A DNA stretch of 64,000 bases from positions 1 through 64,000 of the forward strand of contig CAMLFH010000010.1 of the NCBI GenBank assembly GCA_946479285.1, given 5' to 3'. The position numbers and the translations under genes were made by a program. This DNA is from an uncultured Flavobacteriales bacterium (GTDB lineage: Bacteria > Bacteroidota > Bacteroidia > Flavobacteriales > Crocinitomicaceae). Position 1 is the first letter of the stretch. Each line of letters begins with the position of its first letter. Of this stretch, positions 7,516 through 16,591 are shown in pieces. The notes beneath the pieces are model-generated. The model did no database searches. It was not told the DNA's origin and saw only the letters and a program-made list of their open reading frames with translations.

Positions 7516-10146
7516 CTATATCCTGATAATCAGCTTTACATTGAATCGACGCTGCGTCAAATAATTCGGGATCGAATAATACTTCCCCTCAACATCCTGG
7601 ACCCATTGCTTCGAAAGCACGTTATTCACTCCAAGCAGGTTGAATACCTCAAACGAAATGATGGCACTTTCCATTTTCTTCAGGAACTTACGAGTCTTAC
7701 CCGGTTTGCGGTACAGAATATCATAAGACATTCCCATATCCACGCGGAAATAAGATTTCATAGTCAAAGTATCTTTGTAGCGGGAATGGTCCGGCGGACC
7801 GTAAGGCAGACGTGAACCATAAGTAATTCCAACCTGGCAGGTCAACTGTTTCAGTCCTGGCATGTGATCCTGGAACAAAACTCCAACCGTTACATGCTGA
7901 TCTGTTGGTCTGCGGATATAACCCGGATTTACCCGATTCGAATCAACAGCAACCTGGTCTTCGCTAAAACCGTAAATAATCTTCTCTCCGGCCGCATTGT
8001 AATAATCGTAGTAATAATCATCTTTAATATCTTCTTTCGTTGAAAGGAAGCCCAATTTAAAGAAAGACATCAATCCCGGAACAAATTCCCCGTTCAGGTT
8101 CAAATCCAAACCTGTAGCATAAGCCACCGCATTATTCTCAGCAAAGTAGCGCGTGCGCACATTGTCTACTTCGTAAGGATTTACGTCCCACATGTATTTG
8201 TAGTAAGCTTCCGCTGAAAATTTAAACGGAGATTCGCGTTTCAGCATAAAGAAACTGTAATCCATTCCTAAGACAAAATGAGCCGACTTTTGTGATTTCA
8301 CATCCGGATTAATTTTCCCCGAAAAGGTTCTGAATTCCCGGTAGAACGGTGGCTGATAATACAATCCGGAAGAGAAACGGTAACGAACAAATCTCCTGAT
8401 AAACATCGTATCTTTGCGCACATATTTGACAGGGTAAAAAGTTAAGCTCAAACGAGGCGTTATGAAGCCATCGTTGTTAAATGTCGTATAAGTCCCTCTC
8501 AATCCGTAATCCAATACCAAAGATGATTTGCCTTCTTTAATGGTATCGCGAACAATCCTTTGTCTGATAGTTCCAATAGAATCTTTGTACTTATAGGTCT
8601 TTGAAACAGGAATGTTATTTCTGGGTTTTCTCCATTCCCAATGGTCCTGCGCATACGCATTGTAGCGCTGGTTGTCTACCTGGAGTTTGCTCTTCACGAC
8701 TTCAAACAGATCCACTTCATCAGTTGGCTGATTTACCTGGGAAAAACCTGCCGAATCGACAAACTGCCATTCGCTCAGCACATCATTAAAATGATCGATC
8801 TGAACTCCTGCACCCACTTTCAGCTCGTGCCTGGTATTCGCTTTTTTTGGAGTGAAAAGGACTGATCCGTCGTGGTAAACACTAAAAATATCTGCCTTCA
8901 GCTTATTTCTGGCGTGATTCAAAAAGCCTCCAACTCCCAAAACAGCAATAGAATCGCCAAATTCTTCTTTGGAAGGATCCATTTCTAACTCGTTGATGTA
9001 ATATTCACCCAGGATGTCGAAAGTCTCGCGTTCATCACTTCTGAAATAAGTAAAGAAAGTCTTCCCTTCGTACTTTTTGGAAGAATAATTCAGTGAAGTT
9101 CCCACTGTAGAAGTCAGGAAGTTCGTTTTTTCCTGTCCTTCAAAATAAATATTGAATGAATAAGCCTGGTTCGCTGTTCCAAAGTCGGTTTGACTGGTCT
9201 GCGGGGCAAATTGATAGCTGTTTGATGAGATGTGGCCGAGCATCGTCCAGGACCAGTGTTCATTCATGGTATAATTTGTTACAGCCTGCGCATCCCAAAA
9301 CACCGGGTTGTAATTTCCTTTCGTGGGCAGAGAATTCAACAAATATCCGTTTGCACGATACCGCGCTCCGAGCAAATACTGGAACCGATCGTGTTTTCCG
9401 ATCTTATCTTCTATGTGGGCTTCCACACCAAGCAATGAAGCCATAGCAGAAATCCGCAGTGAATCGGCACGTTTGTATTTGATATCCAAAACAGAACTCA
9501 ACTTATCTCCATACATGGATTGAAAACCTCCCGAGGAGAAGTAAATATCTTTTACCAAAGCCGTATTGATAAAACTCAATCCTTCCTGCTGACCGGAACG
9601 TGTTAAGAACGGCCGATTGATCAAAAATCCGTCTACATAAACCAGGTTTTCATCGTAATTTCCTCCGCGAACATTGTAATTGGAAGTCAATTCATTATTC
9701 GAATTTACACCGGCCTGGGTCAATACTAAAACGCGTTCAACACCACCAAATGTTTGTTTCTGAAGGTCGATAGGTGGCATTTTTTCTAAACCATTGAGTT
9801 CATTTCTGGAAGTATTGACATCCACCTCGATCAATCCGAAATCAAAAACAATCGGATCGATAACAAATGACTTTACATCCGGGATCTCTACATTTTTTCG
9901 AAACTCTACTTCAGCATCGTATTGTGCGATCATCCCGTATTTCCTGGGAGCAAGCTGAATCCGGAAACGACCATTTTTATCCGTAACTGTTGAAAGAGTG
10001 TCCGTTCCCGAAATAAAGAAAACGGAAATATTCGGTAATTCAGCCTTCCGATTATCCAGCACATTTCCAGTTACCTGAACTTGAGACCAAAGAGCGGTCA
10101 GGGGCATAAAAACAAGAAGGAATAATACTAGAAATTGGTTTCGCAT
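7516..10146 (-). CDS. TonB-dependent outer membrane receptor with N-terminal carboxypeptidase-regulatory domain
   Basis: An 876-residue outer membrane receptor. Order: signal peptide (about 1-22, ending TALWSQ); a CarboxypepD_reg-like beta-sandwich (about 23-105, with 'VTGNVLDNRKAELPNISVFF'); a plug domain (about 120-230, with 'NYNVRGGNYDENLVYVDGF'); then a long beta-barrel to the C-terminus (RRFNVKLIIRI). This layout is the usual Bacteroidota TonB receptor without a SusD partner. No SusD, TonB or ExbBD gene is near, so the ligand is unknown; proteins of this type import iron chelates, cofactors or oligomers. It is co-directional with arfB, which follows 8 bp later. Confidence 0.9.
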   Translation of the reverse strand: MRNQFLVLFLLVFMPLTALWSQVQVTGNVLDNRKAELPNISVFFISGTDTLSTVTDKNGRFRIQLAPRKYGMIAQYDAEVEFRKNVEIPDVKSFVIDPIVFDFGLIEVDVNTSRNELNGLEKMPPIDLQKQTFGGVERVLVLTQAGVNSNNELTSNYNVRGGNYDENLVYVDGFLINRPFLTRSGQQEGLSFINTALVKDIYFSSGGFQSMYGDKLSSVLDIKYKRADSLRISAMASLLGVEAHIEDKIGKHDRFQYLLGARYRANGYLLNSLPTKGNYNPVFWDAQAVTNYTMNEHWSWTMLGHISSNSYQFAPQTSQTDFGTANQAYSFNIYFEGQEKTNFLTSTVGTSLNYSSKKYEGKTFFTYFRSDERETFDILGEYYINELEMDPSKEEFGDSIAVLGVGGFLNHARNKLKADIFSVYHDGSVLFTPKKANTRHELKVGAGVQIDHFNDVLSEWQFVDSAGFSQVNQPTDEVDLFEVVKSKLQVDNQRYNAYAQDHWEWRKPRNNIPVSKTYKYKDSIGTIRQRIVRDTIKEGKSSLVLDYGLRGTYTTFNNDGFITPRLSLTFYPVKYVRKDTMFIRRFVRYRFSSGLYYQPPFYREFRTFSGKINPDVKSQKSAHFVLGMDYSFFMLKRESPFKFSAEAYYKYMWDVNPYEVDNVRTRYFAENNAVAYATGLDLNLNGEFVPGLMSFFKLGFLSTKEDIKDDYYYDYYNAAGEKIIYGFSEDQVAVDSNRVNPGYIRRPTDQHVTVGVLFQDHMPGLKQLTCQVGITYGSRLPYGPPDHSRYKDTLTMKSYFRVDMGMSYDILYRKPGKTRKFLKKMESAIISFEVFNLLGVNNVLSKQWVQDVEGKYYSIPNYLTQRRFNVKLIIRI

Positions 10147-10276
10147 CTTCGCTTAAACGTTGAAATGCCGAAATTAGTGTAAACTTTTTTATTTCCTTCG
10201 AACAACACAGATTATTTCCTGCGGAGGAGAATGCGATAGCATTTGAAAACGAAAAATGTCTTTCGATAGCGTTGGG

Positions 10277-10690
10277 TTATTCCTTTTCCCTATAAATTGA
10301 GATAAATGTTCCAAGCATTATAAACAATGTCCCGAATAAAGAAAGGACCTGCCCGATTTCAGCACTTCTGACACATGGAGTCGCACCCCAATTTGGGGCA
10401 TTCCAGTATAAGAGCACGAATAACAAGAACATCGATGAAAAAACATAAAGCAATACTTTATTAAACTTCTCGTGATGGTAATAAGCCGGTAAAAAGATAA
10501 GTATCGTATAGAGAAATTGATCCCAATATATTTTTGATTCATAGCTAAAAACAAAAAACGGAATAGTTCCGGATTCATCTGAATTCCACTTGCAACTACT
10601 ATAAAAAGGGAGAAAAACAGATGAAACGATCAAGAAGAATCCTGCTATCACCAAACCAATTCGCAAATACTTAATCGAAGTATAAATCAT
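10277..10690 (-). CDS. small membrane protein, about four TM segments
   Basis: A 137-residue hydrophobic protein with membrane segments at about 8-28, 52-72, 77-95 and 113-131, short loops and a charged end (SIYREKE). A loop between the first two segments contains 'SCKWNSDESGT'. It starts 30 bp after the stop of bshC on the same strand and may be the second gene of that transcript. No domain is recognised; a function in thiol metabolism cannot be inferred from position alone. Confidence 0.65.
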   Translation of the reverse strand: MIYTSIKYLRIGLVIAGFFLIVSSVFLPFYSSCKWNSDESGTIPFFVFSYESKIYWDQFLYTILIFLPAYYHHEKFNKVLLYVFSSMFLLFVLLYWNAPNWGATPCVRSAEIGQVLSLFGTLFIMLGTFISIYREKE

Positions 10691-10720
10691 TTAATTAGAA
10701 TTTGCGTGCTGCGGGAATTT

Positions 10721-12304
10721 TTATTTCGTCAAATCTACCACGATCAATCCTGCTTCAAACGGATCAATTTCTGCATGAATTTGCGCCAGCAATTCCTTAT
10801 AAGCACCACTTGGCGCAAATTGCAGCCAATGAAAATGCCTTTCCTGCAGTGAATTCTCCGGAATAACCCGCTCCGAAATAAAGTCTATGGATTGCAATAC
10901 CTGCTCATGACGCTGTTTGAGTTGTTTTACAAGGCGTTGTTCGAAAGATTCCAGTTGTTTTTTAATGCGTACTGTTTCCGCTTCCGCAAAAGATTCCAAA
11001 GTGGCTTCAATGGATTTTGCCTTATCGATCATCGTAGCACGCAATGCCTCAAATTCAGAATAAAGTGTTGAAAGATCCAAATCATCGCCTTCATTTTCGG
11101 TCAGGAAGAGCTTCTTCAAATCTTCTCTTGCCTGGAAATAACGTTCTTCCGGCCAATTCAGTTTATCCATGCGCTTTTTCAAAGCTCCATCAATCAATTG
11201 AAGAGAGACGCGTTGCTGGATCAATGGGAACAAAGTATGATGCACTTCAAAAACACCTTTTAACTGGATCCAGTAAGCCATTTCGCCTCCTCCTCCAACG
11301 TAAACCAAATTCGGTAAAATTGTTTCCTGGTAAACCGGACGTAGAATCACATTGGGGGAAAAATTCTCCGGTTCTGACTCAACCAATTTCGCTAATTCTT
11401 CCTGGCTGTAAACCGTTCCGTCAATGGCCAAACCATTTGCCGTTGGTTCAATGCGCAAACGTTCCCCGGCTTTCAGGTAAAATAAGTTGCAATCACGCGC
11501 ATGAGCCTGGGGTTTATAGCCGGCAGTTTCTACCAGTTTATTCATATTCTGAACCGCATGATGGGCCAGATTGCTTGAAATTTCTCTTAAAATGACGGGA
11601 ATAAATTCGCGTTTCAATTCGCGATGATCCGGCTGCAGCACCAAAACGCCGAAATCAGCAAATAATTTACTGATGAATTCCTGCAAATAAGAAGCGTAAT
11701 CGGTCTTTTCTGAAATGGCGATTAATTCATTAATTTCCGTTTCTTTTCCCTCAAAAAAAGTACTGAACTGAGATTTCACTTCACTGAAATCACTCATATT
11801 AAAACGACCTACAGGTCCGGTTTGATCAGATTCCCAGGTCAATTTTTGATTGAACAAATGTGCCGATTTCACTTCGTCGAAATCATGGTCTTCGGAAGCC
11901 ATCCAAAAAACAGGGACGGCCTTAAAATCCTTTTGGCTTTTGTTAAACTCTTCCGCCAACCGAACCACATGCAATACTTTATAAACCAAATAAAGCGGTC
12001 CGGCGAAAAGCGTTAACTGATGTCCGGTTGTAATGGTAAAGGTATTCTCGTTTTCCAGAAGCCTTAGGTTTTTCGCCTGACTTTCAGACGCGTAGGAACC
12101 AATTTGCTGATCCCAAACCTGCACCAGGTTCTTTCGTGTTCCGGAAGAATAAACTTCCTTCTTTTTGTTTGCCTGTGCCTGCAGGTCCGAAACGGAACTC
12201 AATGGCGCTGTTAGAAATTGCCCGAATGATTGTTGGTTCCCAAAAGCCTGGGAAAATGATGAAAATTGTCTGATTTTATCGCGGGCGATAGTTGTATGAC
12301 TCAT
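10721..12304 (-). CDS. bshC: bacillithiol biosynthesis cysteine-adding enzyme BshC
   Basis: A 527-residue enzyme expected to join cysteine to glucosaminyl-malate in the last step of bacillithiol synthesis, in the cytoplasm. Family signatures are clear: 'TTGHQLTLFAGPLYLVYK', 'VPVFWMASEDHDFDEV', 'LVYVGGGGEMAYWIQLK' and a C-terminal coiled coil rich in Lys, Glu and Gln. I chose the ATG at 12304: an ORF open 14 codons further upstream would read through the promoter box TACATTTG at 12309-12316, which lies only 4 nt before this ATG. bshA and bshB are not in the window, as is common since these genes are scattered. Confidence 0.93.
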   Translation of the reverse strand: MSHTTIARDKIRQFSSFSQAFGNQQSFGQFLTAPLSSVSDLQAQANKKKEVYSSGTRKNLVQVWDQQIGSYASESQAKNLRLLENENTFTITTGHQLTLFAGPLYLVYKVLHVVRLAEEFNKSQKDFKAVPVFWMASEDHDFDEVKSAHLFNQKLTWESDQTGPVGRFNMSDFSEVKSQFSTFFEGKETEINELIAISEKTDYASYLQEFISKLFADFGVLVLQPDHRELKREFIPVILREISSNLAHHAVQNMNKLVETAGYKPQAHARDCNLFYLKAGERLRIEPTANGLAIDGTVYSQEELAKLVESEPENFSPNVILRPVYQETILPNLVYVGGGGEMAYWIQLKGVFEVHHTLFPLIQQRVSLQLIDGALKKRMDKLNWPEERYFQAREDLKKLFLTENEGDDLDLSTLYSEFEALRATMIDKAKSIEATLESFAEAETVRIKKQLESFEQRLVKQLKQRHEQVLQSIDFISERVIPENSLQERHFHWLQFAPSGAYKELLAQIHAEIDPFEAGLIVVDLTK

Positions 12305-12308
12305 GGAG

Positions 12309-12316
12309 CAAATGTA
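12309..12316 (-). promoter_or_regulatory. -7 promoter box of bshC, leaderless arrangement
   Basis: On the minus strand this reads TACATTTG, a full match to the Bacteroidota -7 consensus TAnnTTTG, followed by 4 nt (CTCC) and the bshC ATG. Transcription would begin at or within the start codon, so the message is probably leaderless. The pyrE box at 17194-17201 has the same sequence, flanking bases and spacing. Confidence 0.6.
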
Positions 12317-12534
12317 CACATCATTTTCACTTGAAGCAGTTACCATGGAAGCTAAACTGTTAAAAACCTTAAAAGAATTCCGCGTTCCAAATTCCAGATT
12401 CCGTATTGAGATTCCAAGAATAGGACTCTAAAACCCTTTCATTAATAACCTTTGTATAAATTTTCAACTAGTGGGTTCGCGAATACTACAAACTCCCATT
12501 CGGAATTCGTAATTGGGAATTCGCAATTATAAAG

Positions 12535-12542
12535 TATTTTTG
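12535..12542 (+). promoter_or_regulatory. -7 promoter box of the cyclophilin gene
   Basis: TATTTTTG matches TAnnTTTG and lies 20 nt before the cyclophilin ATG at 12563. The leader between them is A-rich (GTAATTTATAGAAA), as is usual for Bacteroidota genes without a Shine-Dalgarno sequence. The preceding gap holds AT-rich inverted stretches of the type GAATTCG..CGCAATT but no gene. Confidence 0.5.
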
Positions 12543-12562
12543 CAAAAAGTAATTTATAGAAA

Positions 12563-13015
12563 ATGGAAGCTATTATTCGTACCGAAAAGGGAGATATGCG
12601 TGTTACCTTCTTTCAGGAAGATGCACCGAATACAGTTGCTAACTTTGTAAAGTTGGCTAAAGAAGGTTTTTACGACGGATTGACTTTTCACCGCGTACTG
12701 CCTGATTTCGTGATCCAGGGAGGATGTCCGAATTCACGTGAAGGGGCAACAGGAACACCGGGAACAGGTGGACCGGGTTACAAAATTGATTGTGAACTAA
12801 ACGGTGGAAACCAACACCACGATCGTGGAGTACTTTCTATGGCACATGCCGGAAGAAATACAGGTGGTTCTCAGTTTTTTGTTTGTCACAGCAGAAATAA
12901 CACGGCTCATTTGGATCGTCAGCATACTTGTTTTGGAAAAGTGACTGAAGGTGTGGATATCGTTGATGATATCAGACAAGGTGACCGCATTATTGCGATT
13001 GAAATTCAGGATTAA
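12563..13015 (+). CDS. cyclophilin-type peptidyl-prolyl cis-trans isomerase
   Basis: A 150-residue single-domain cyclophilin that catalyses prolyl isomerisation in protein folding. Without a signal peptide it acts in the cytoplasm. The active-site motifs are all present: '[15 protein letters not shown]' (catalytic Arg at about 43), '[19 protein letters not shown]' and '[19 protein letters not shown]'. Length fits the small PpiB-like group. It is a single-gene unit: own promoter box at 12535-12542 and a strong terminator directly after. Confidence 0.93.
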   Translation: MEAIIRTEKGDMRVTFFQEDAPNTVANFVKLAKEGFYDGLTFHRVLPDFVIQGGCPNSREGATGTPGTGGPGYKIDCELNGGNQHHDRGVLSMAHAGRNTGGSQFFVCHSRNNTAHLDRQHTCFGKVTEGVDIVDDIRQGDRIIAIEIQD

Positions 13016-13032
13016 GAAAAATTAGACCAAAC

Positions 13033-13076
13033 AAAAACCCCGCAGCAGAATTTACATTTCGCTGCGGGGTTTTGTT
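13033..13076. terminator. bidirectional intrinsic terminator after the cyclophilin gene
   Basis: Stem CCCCGCAGC (13038-13046) pairs with GCTGCGGGG (13061-13069), flanked by A-run and T-run on either side, so it can stop both the cyclophilin transcript and the opposing DUF1573 transcript. The stem and the loop (AGAATTTACATTT) resemble the hairpins at 21636 and 23554. Confidence 0.85.
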
Positions 13077-13080
13077 TATG

Positions 13081-13128
13081 TAAAAAAGTAGTAGGGGCGC
13101 GATTAATCGCGCCCCTACTACTTTTTTA
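13081..13128. repeat. 48-bp perfect palindrome, GTAGGGGCG repeat family
   Basis: Every base from 13081 to 13128 is symmetric about 13104.5. The core is GTAGGGGCGCGATT followed by its complement, and the ends are A-run and T-run. Related perfect palindromes lie at 33918-33951 (same core) and 35656-35685 (GGAAAATTTTCC centre), with an imperfect cousin at 18264-18291. All are intergenic, next to gene ends. It is REP-like and could also end transcription in both directions. Confidence 0.8.
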
Positions 13129-13141
13129 ATATATCCTAATC

Positions 13142-13585
13142 TTAATTTGTCTTCGGAGATTCAGCTGGTGCTGCTTCCTGCGGCAAAACTTTACCTGTGA
13201 TCGTTAAAATGATCGGCTCAGTAGAAGCGTTTGTTGTAACAGTAATTGTTTTAGTGAACTGTCCAACACGCTTAGTATCGTAATTCACAACAATTTTAGA
13301 AGACTTTCCTTTTGCAATCGGCTCAGTTGGTTTCTCAGCAGCTGTACAACCGCAAGAAGTTTGAACATTTGTGATGATCAAAGGAGTTTTCCCGTTGTTT
13401 TTGAATTCGAAAATAAATGGCTCTTTAGAATCGTAAGGAATTTCAGCTCTTTCGATTTTCAAAGTTTTAAAAGTTACCGGAGACTTCGCCTCTGTTTTTA
13501 CTTCTTTTGCTGGCTTATCAGTTGTTGTTTGTGCAAATGTTCCAAGTGAAATCAGTGAAACTGCAAGAATTGCTATTACTTTCAT
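13142..13585 (-). CDS. DUF1573 exported protein
   Basis: A 147-residue protein with a signal peptide (MKVIAILAVSLISLGTFAQ) and one DUF1573 domain, an Ig/ASH-like beta-sandwich. The domain signature is 'FIFEFKNNGKTPLIITNVQTSC' read as two parts, with the conserved SCGC (about residues 81-84), followed by 'GKSSKIVVNYDTKRVGQF' and a final strand ending in ITGKV. Proteins of this family are secreted or outer-membrane associated in Bacteroidota; their function is unknown. The tail is Pro/Ala-rich (QEAAPAESPKTN). It converges on the cyclophilin terminator. Confidence 0.9.
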   Translation of the reverse strand: MKVIAILAVSLISLGTFAQTTTDKPAKEVKTEAKSPVTFKTLKIERAEIPYDSKEPFIFEFKNNGKTPLIITNVQTSCGCTAAEKPTEPIAKGKSSKIVVNYDTKRVGQFTKTITVTTNASTEPIILTITGKVLPQEAAPAESPKTN

Positions 13586-13677
13586 GTGTTTTAGTTTTAA
13601 CTATACAAGAATACGAACTCTTTTTAGAATGGTTGTTTAATTAACAAAAAATTAAATGCAAAAAACTACCGTAAACG

Positions 13678-13745
13678 GAGTTCAAAAAAGTTCAAAGGTT
13701 AAAAAGGTTAAAAATGAATTCAATAAAATTTGAACTATTGAACTC
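13678..13745. repeat. GTTCAAA / TTTGAAC nested inverted repeat before the TPR kinase gene
   Basis: GAGTTCAA (13678-13685) pairs with TTGAACTC (13738-13745), and just inside AGTTCAAA pairs with TTTGAACT (13729-13736). Two GGTTAAAAA units fill the loop. Further TTTGAAC copies continue to about 13761, 36 bp before the start codon at 13798. The same architecture appears before 15854 and before 35006, so this is a dispersed family. Confidence 0.6.
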
Positions 13746-13797
13746 TTTAAACATTTGAACATTTAATTATATTCGTAATCCATTCAAAAAGAGTTTC

Positions 13798-15693
13798 ATG
13801 AAGTTGCTTTCAAGTTGCATCCTGTTCCTCACCACCGGAATTTTATTTGCGCAGACACAGCAGCAGCTGGATTCACTGGAACGGCAAATCCCAAAGAAAA
13901 CCGGGAAAGAAAAGGTACAGCTGCTAAACGATCTGACTTACTATTATTTCCGCTCCGACGCTAAAAAAGCCATCGGCTTCGGCTCCAAATCGCTCCAATT
14001 GGCCAAAACGCTGCATGACGACAGGATGCTGGCCAATACTTACAACGATTATTCCATGCCCTTTCTCACAACCGGGAATTTTCAAAAATCGGTGGAACTG
14101 AACTACAAAGCACTTGAGATTCGGACCCGGTTAAAAGACACATCCGGGATGATCTCTTCTTATGCAAAACTGGGAAATGGGTATTATGAATTGGGGCAAT
14201 ACAGAAAAGCACAGCAATCCTATAACCAGGCTATTTATTATGCGAAGATCCTGGGAGACGAAAAAACTTTGCTTCAAATCTATCAAAACAGCGCCAATGT
14301 GCTTGAAACCGGCGGATTTATAAAGGAAGCGTTAAAAATGCAGCTCGACGTTCATGGAATCGCCATTCGAACGGATGATAAACTGGTTCAAATCTCCAAT
14401 TATGGAAACCTGGGATCCTGCTATCAAAAATTAAATCAATACCAAAAAGCACGGGAAATGTACCTGAAAGCAATTCCTATTGCAAAGGAAACCAATCAAC
14501 CGGAACAATTGGCCATGGTCTACCAGGGCTTGGGAGTGGTAGAAAGAGCAGCAGGAAATACGGATCTCGGGTTGAATTACTACCGGCAGGCCCTCACATT
14601 ATACAAGCGGCTGCATTCTAAAACCGGAGAAGGCATCATTGCAGTAAACATTGGAAACTCCTTTTTAGATCTGAAACAACCGGATTCAGCGGCTGTTTAT
14701 TTGAATGAGGGACTGAAGCTGGTGAAAGAAACCAAATCCTACAAGCAGATTATGAATGCCTACAGCGGTTTGTCGCAATTGGAACTAAACCGGAAAAACT
14801 ATCAAAAAGCAAGTGAATATCTAATTCTTAAAAATAAATACCAGGACAGCGTAACACTTTTCCAGGGAAATGAGCTCATTGCCGATGTATTTGGAAAATA
14901 TGAATTGGAAAAAAATCAACGGGCATTGGCCGAAAGTGAAGCGAAAAATGCAAAAAATCAGTTGTATAAGGCAATCTGGATTGGGATTTCTGCAAGCCTA
15001 CTCCTACTTTTCGTGGTAGTTTTCTTATTCTTCCGACACAAACGCAAGATTGCCAAAGAAGAACTCATCCGTACAAAGCAGGAAGAACATTATTTGCGCG
15101 AAAAACAACTGAACGAACAAAAACTCAGCATTTCCAGAGAATTGCACGACAATGTAGGTTCACAAATCACTTACCTGATCTCTTCCATCGACAATCTTTC
15201 GTACCTGGACGAGGAAAACAAAATCGTAAATTCGAAACTACACGATCTCAGCGATTTCGGGAGAAACACCATGCAGGAACTCCGCAGTACCATTTGGGCT
15301 ATGAACGCTGAAGATGGCAGCATTGAAACACTTTTGACACGAGTTGAAAGTCTGCGAAACAAAATTCCGCTTCCGATTGAGATCCAAAATAGAATCCCAC
15401 AGGATTATCCGTTGAAATCAACAGAATTACTAAATCTGTACCGGATTATCCAGGAATCGATCCAAAATACCCTGAAGTACTCGGAGGCAACAACTATCCG
15501 AATTTCATTGCAGGAAAATGAGAATAGGATCTCCGTAAGTATTTCTGATAATGGACGCGGGATCCAGGCTGAAAACACATCCGGGAACGGCTTACAGAAT
15601 ATGCGTTACCGCTGTGAACAGATTGGCGGCGAATTTCAACTAAAAACAGGCGAAAATGACGGAACAACTATTTCGTGCACATTCGGCATCTGA
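13798..15693 (+). CDS. TPR-containing sensor histidine kinase (HisKA_3 type)
   Basis: A 631-residue membrane sensor kinase. Order: signal sequence (about 1-19); six or more tetratricopeptide repeats in the periplasm (about 35-370, e.g. 'SYAKLGNGYYELGQYRKAQQS'); one membrane segment at about 391-413 (IWIGISASLLLLFVVVFLFF); a HisKA_3 dimerisation domain with phospho-acceptor His450 in 'SRELHDNVGSQ'; and a HATPase_c domain ending with 'DNGRGI' and 'GNGLQNMRYRCEQIGG'. It phosphorylates a NarL/LuxR-type regulator, almost certainly the one encoded 160 bp downstream. The signal it detects is unknown. Confidence 0.92.
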   Translation: MKLLSSCILFLTTGILFAQTQQQLDSLERQIPKKTGKEKVQLLNDLTYYYFRSDAKKAIGFGSKSLQLAKTLHDDRMLANTYNDYSMPFLTTGNFQKSVELNYKALEIRTRLKDTSGMISSYAKLGNGYYELGQYRKAQQSYNQAIYYAKILGDEKTLLQIYQNSANVLETGGFIKEALKMQLDVHGIAIRTDDKLVQISNYGNLGSCYQKLNQYQKAREMYLKAIPIAKETNQPEQLAMVYQGLGVVERAAGNTDLGLNYYRQALTLYKRLHSKTGEGIIAVNIGNSFLDLKQPDSAAVYLNEGLKLVKETKSYKQIMNAYSGLSQLELNRKNYQKASEYLILKNKYQDSVTLFQGNELIADVFGKYELEKNQRALAESEAKNAKNQLYKAIWIGISASLLLLFVVVFLFFRHKRKIAKEELIRTKQEEHYLREKQLNEQKLSISRELHDNVGSQITYLISSIDNLSYLDEENKIVNSKLHDLSDFGRNTMQELRSTIWAMNAEDGSIETLLTRVESLRNKIPLPIEIQNRIPQDYPLKSTELLNLYRIIQESIQNTLKYSEATTIRISLQENENRISVSISDNGRGIQAENTSGNGLQNMRYRCEQIGGEFQLKTGENDGTTISCTFGI

Positions 15694-15733
15694 CGTATTG
15701 GAGATTGCCGATGAAACAACGTACTTTGTACTG

Positions 15734-15842
15734 AAAAGTTCAATTGTTCAAATCCAATCGTTACGCGAAACGGGTTCAAATTTGAATCGTTTTAGGAACA
15801 AAAACCGAAGTTGAACACTTTGAACTTTTAAACCATTTGAAC
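15734..15842. repeat. GTTCAAA / TTTGAAC repeat region between kinase and regulator genes
   Basis: AAAAGTTCAA (15734-15743) pairs with TTGAACTTTT (15820-15829). A second GTTCAAAT copy inside and ATTTGAAC at 15835-15842 add alternative pairings, and GGTTCAAATTTGAATC in the middle is itself nearly symmetric. It fills the gap between two genes that normally share one transcript, so it may attenuate or process the message. Confidence 0.5.
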
Positions 15843-15853
15843 TCTTAAATAGT

Positions 15854-16510
15854 ATGATCCGTATAGCAGTAGCCGAAGACAACGCTTTTTTAGCAAAATC
15901 CATCCAGGAAAAACTAGCCCTTTTCCCGGGAGAATTGAAATTCAAGTTCCATGGATTCAATGGAAAACTGTTTTTGGAGAAATTAGCAGAAGATACTACT
16001 GTTGACGTAGTCCTGATGGACATTCAAATGCCTGAGATGGATGGAATTGAAACCACACGCATTCTTTCCGGGAAGTATCCGCAGATAAAAGTAATCATGC
16101 TGACCGTTTTGGACGACGAAGAATCTATTTTCCAGGCTATTCTTGCAGGAGCAAACGGTTATTTGTTGAAAGATGAAAATCCCCGCATGCTGCTTCAAAG
16201 CATTTTATCCATCATGGAAGGCGGAGCACCGATGTCGGCCGGAATTGCCTCAAAAGCACTGAGATTATTGCGAAATCCCATCAAACCGGAAGCCGAAAAA
16301 TCCGACACTGAAAAGCCGGAGCTTTCCCCGCGTGAGATAGACGTTTTGAATCAGTTAAGCAAAGGAATGGATTACAAACAAATTGCAGAAAATTTAATTA
16401 TTTCTCCGTCAACCGTCCGCAAACACATCGAAAATATCTACGGAAAATTACAGGCCCACAATAAAATGGAAGCTGTGAAAATTGCTCAAAAACACCGGAT
16501 CATAGATTAA
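15854..16510 (+). CDS. NarL/LuxR-family response regulator
   Basis: A 218-residue DNA-binding regulator. Receiver domain about 2-120 with phospho-acceptor Asp56 in VVLMDIQMPEMDG and the conserved Lys in 'GYLLKDENP'. A short linker, then a LuxR-type helix-turn-helix (about 152-216: 'LSPREIDVLNQLSKG', 'IAENLIISPSTVRKHIENI'). It pairs with the HisKA_3 kinase upstream, the standard partner class for this output domain. Targets unknown. Confidence 0.93.
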   Translation: MIRIAVAEDNAFLAKSIQEKLALFPGELKFKFHGFNGKLFLEKLAEDTTVDVVLMDIQMPEMDGIETTRILSGKYPQIKVIMLTVLDDEESIFQAILAGANGYLLKDENPRMLLQSILSIMEGGAPMSAGIASKALRLLRNPIKPEAEKSDTEKPELSPREIDVLNQLSKGMDYKQIAENLIISPSTVRKHIENIYGKLQAHNKMEAVKIAQKHRIID

Positions 16511-16514
16511 AAGG

Positions 16515-16591
16515 GACTTCGACTCCGCTCAGTGTCCTTTCCCAAAAATAACGAAAGATATTAATTCCGGTGACTGAGCGGAGTCGAAGTC
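16515..16591. repeat. 19-bp inverted repeat pair (CACTGAGCGGAGTCGAAGTG type)
   Basis: GACTTCGACTCCGCTCAGT at 16515-16533 is the exact reverse complement of 16573-16591, 39 bp apart. The second arm overlaps the stop codon of the NUDIX gene (TGA on the minus strand at 16590-16592). Sequences of this kind recur in many Bacteroidota genomes as short intergenic repeats (from memory). Here it separates two convergent genes and may act as a bidirectional terminator. Confidence 0.75.

Noticed and set aside
11044..11595. 183-codon plus-strand ORF inside bshC
   Set aside because: The bshC motifs are on the other strand over this whole range; the product is rich in Pro, Ser and His without any pattern.
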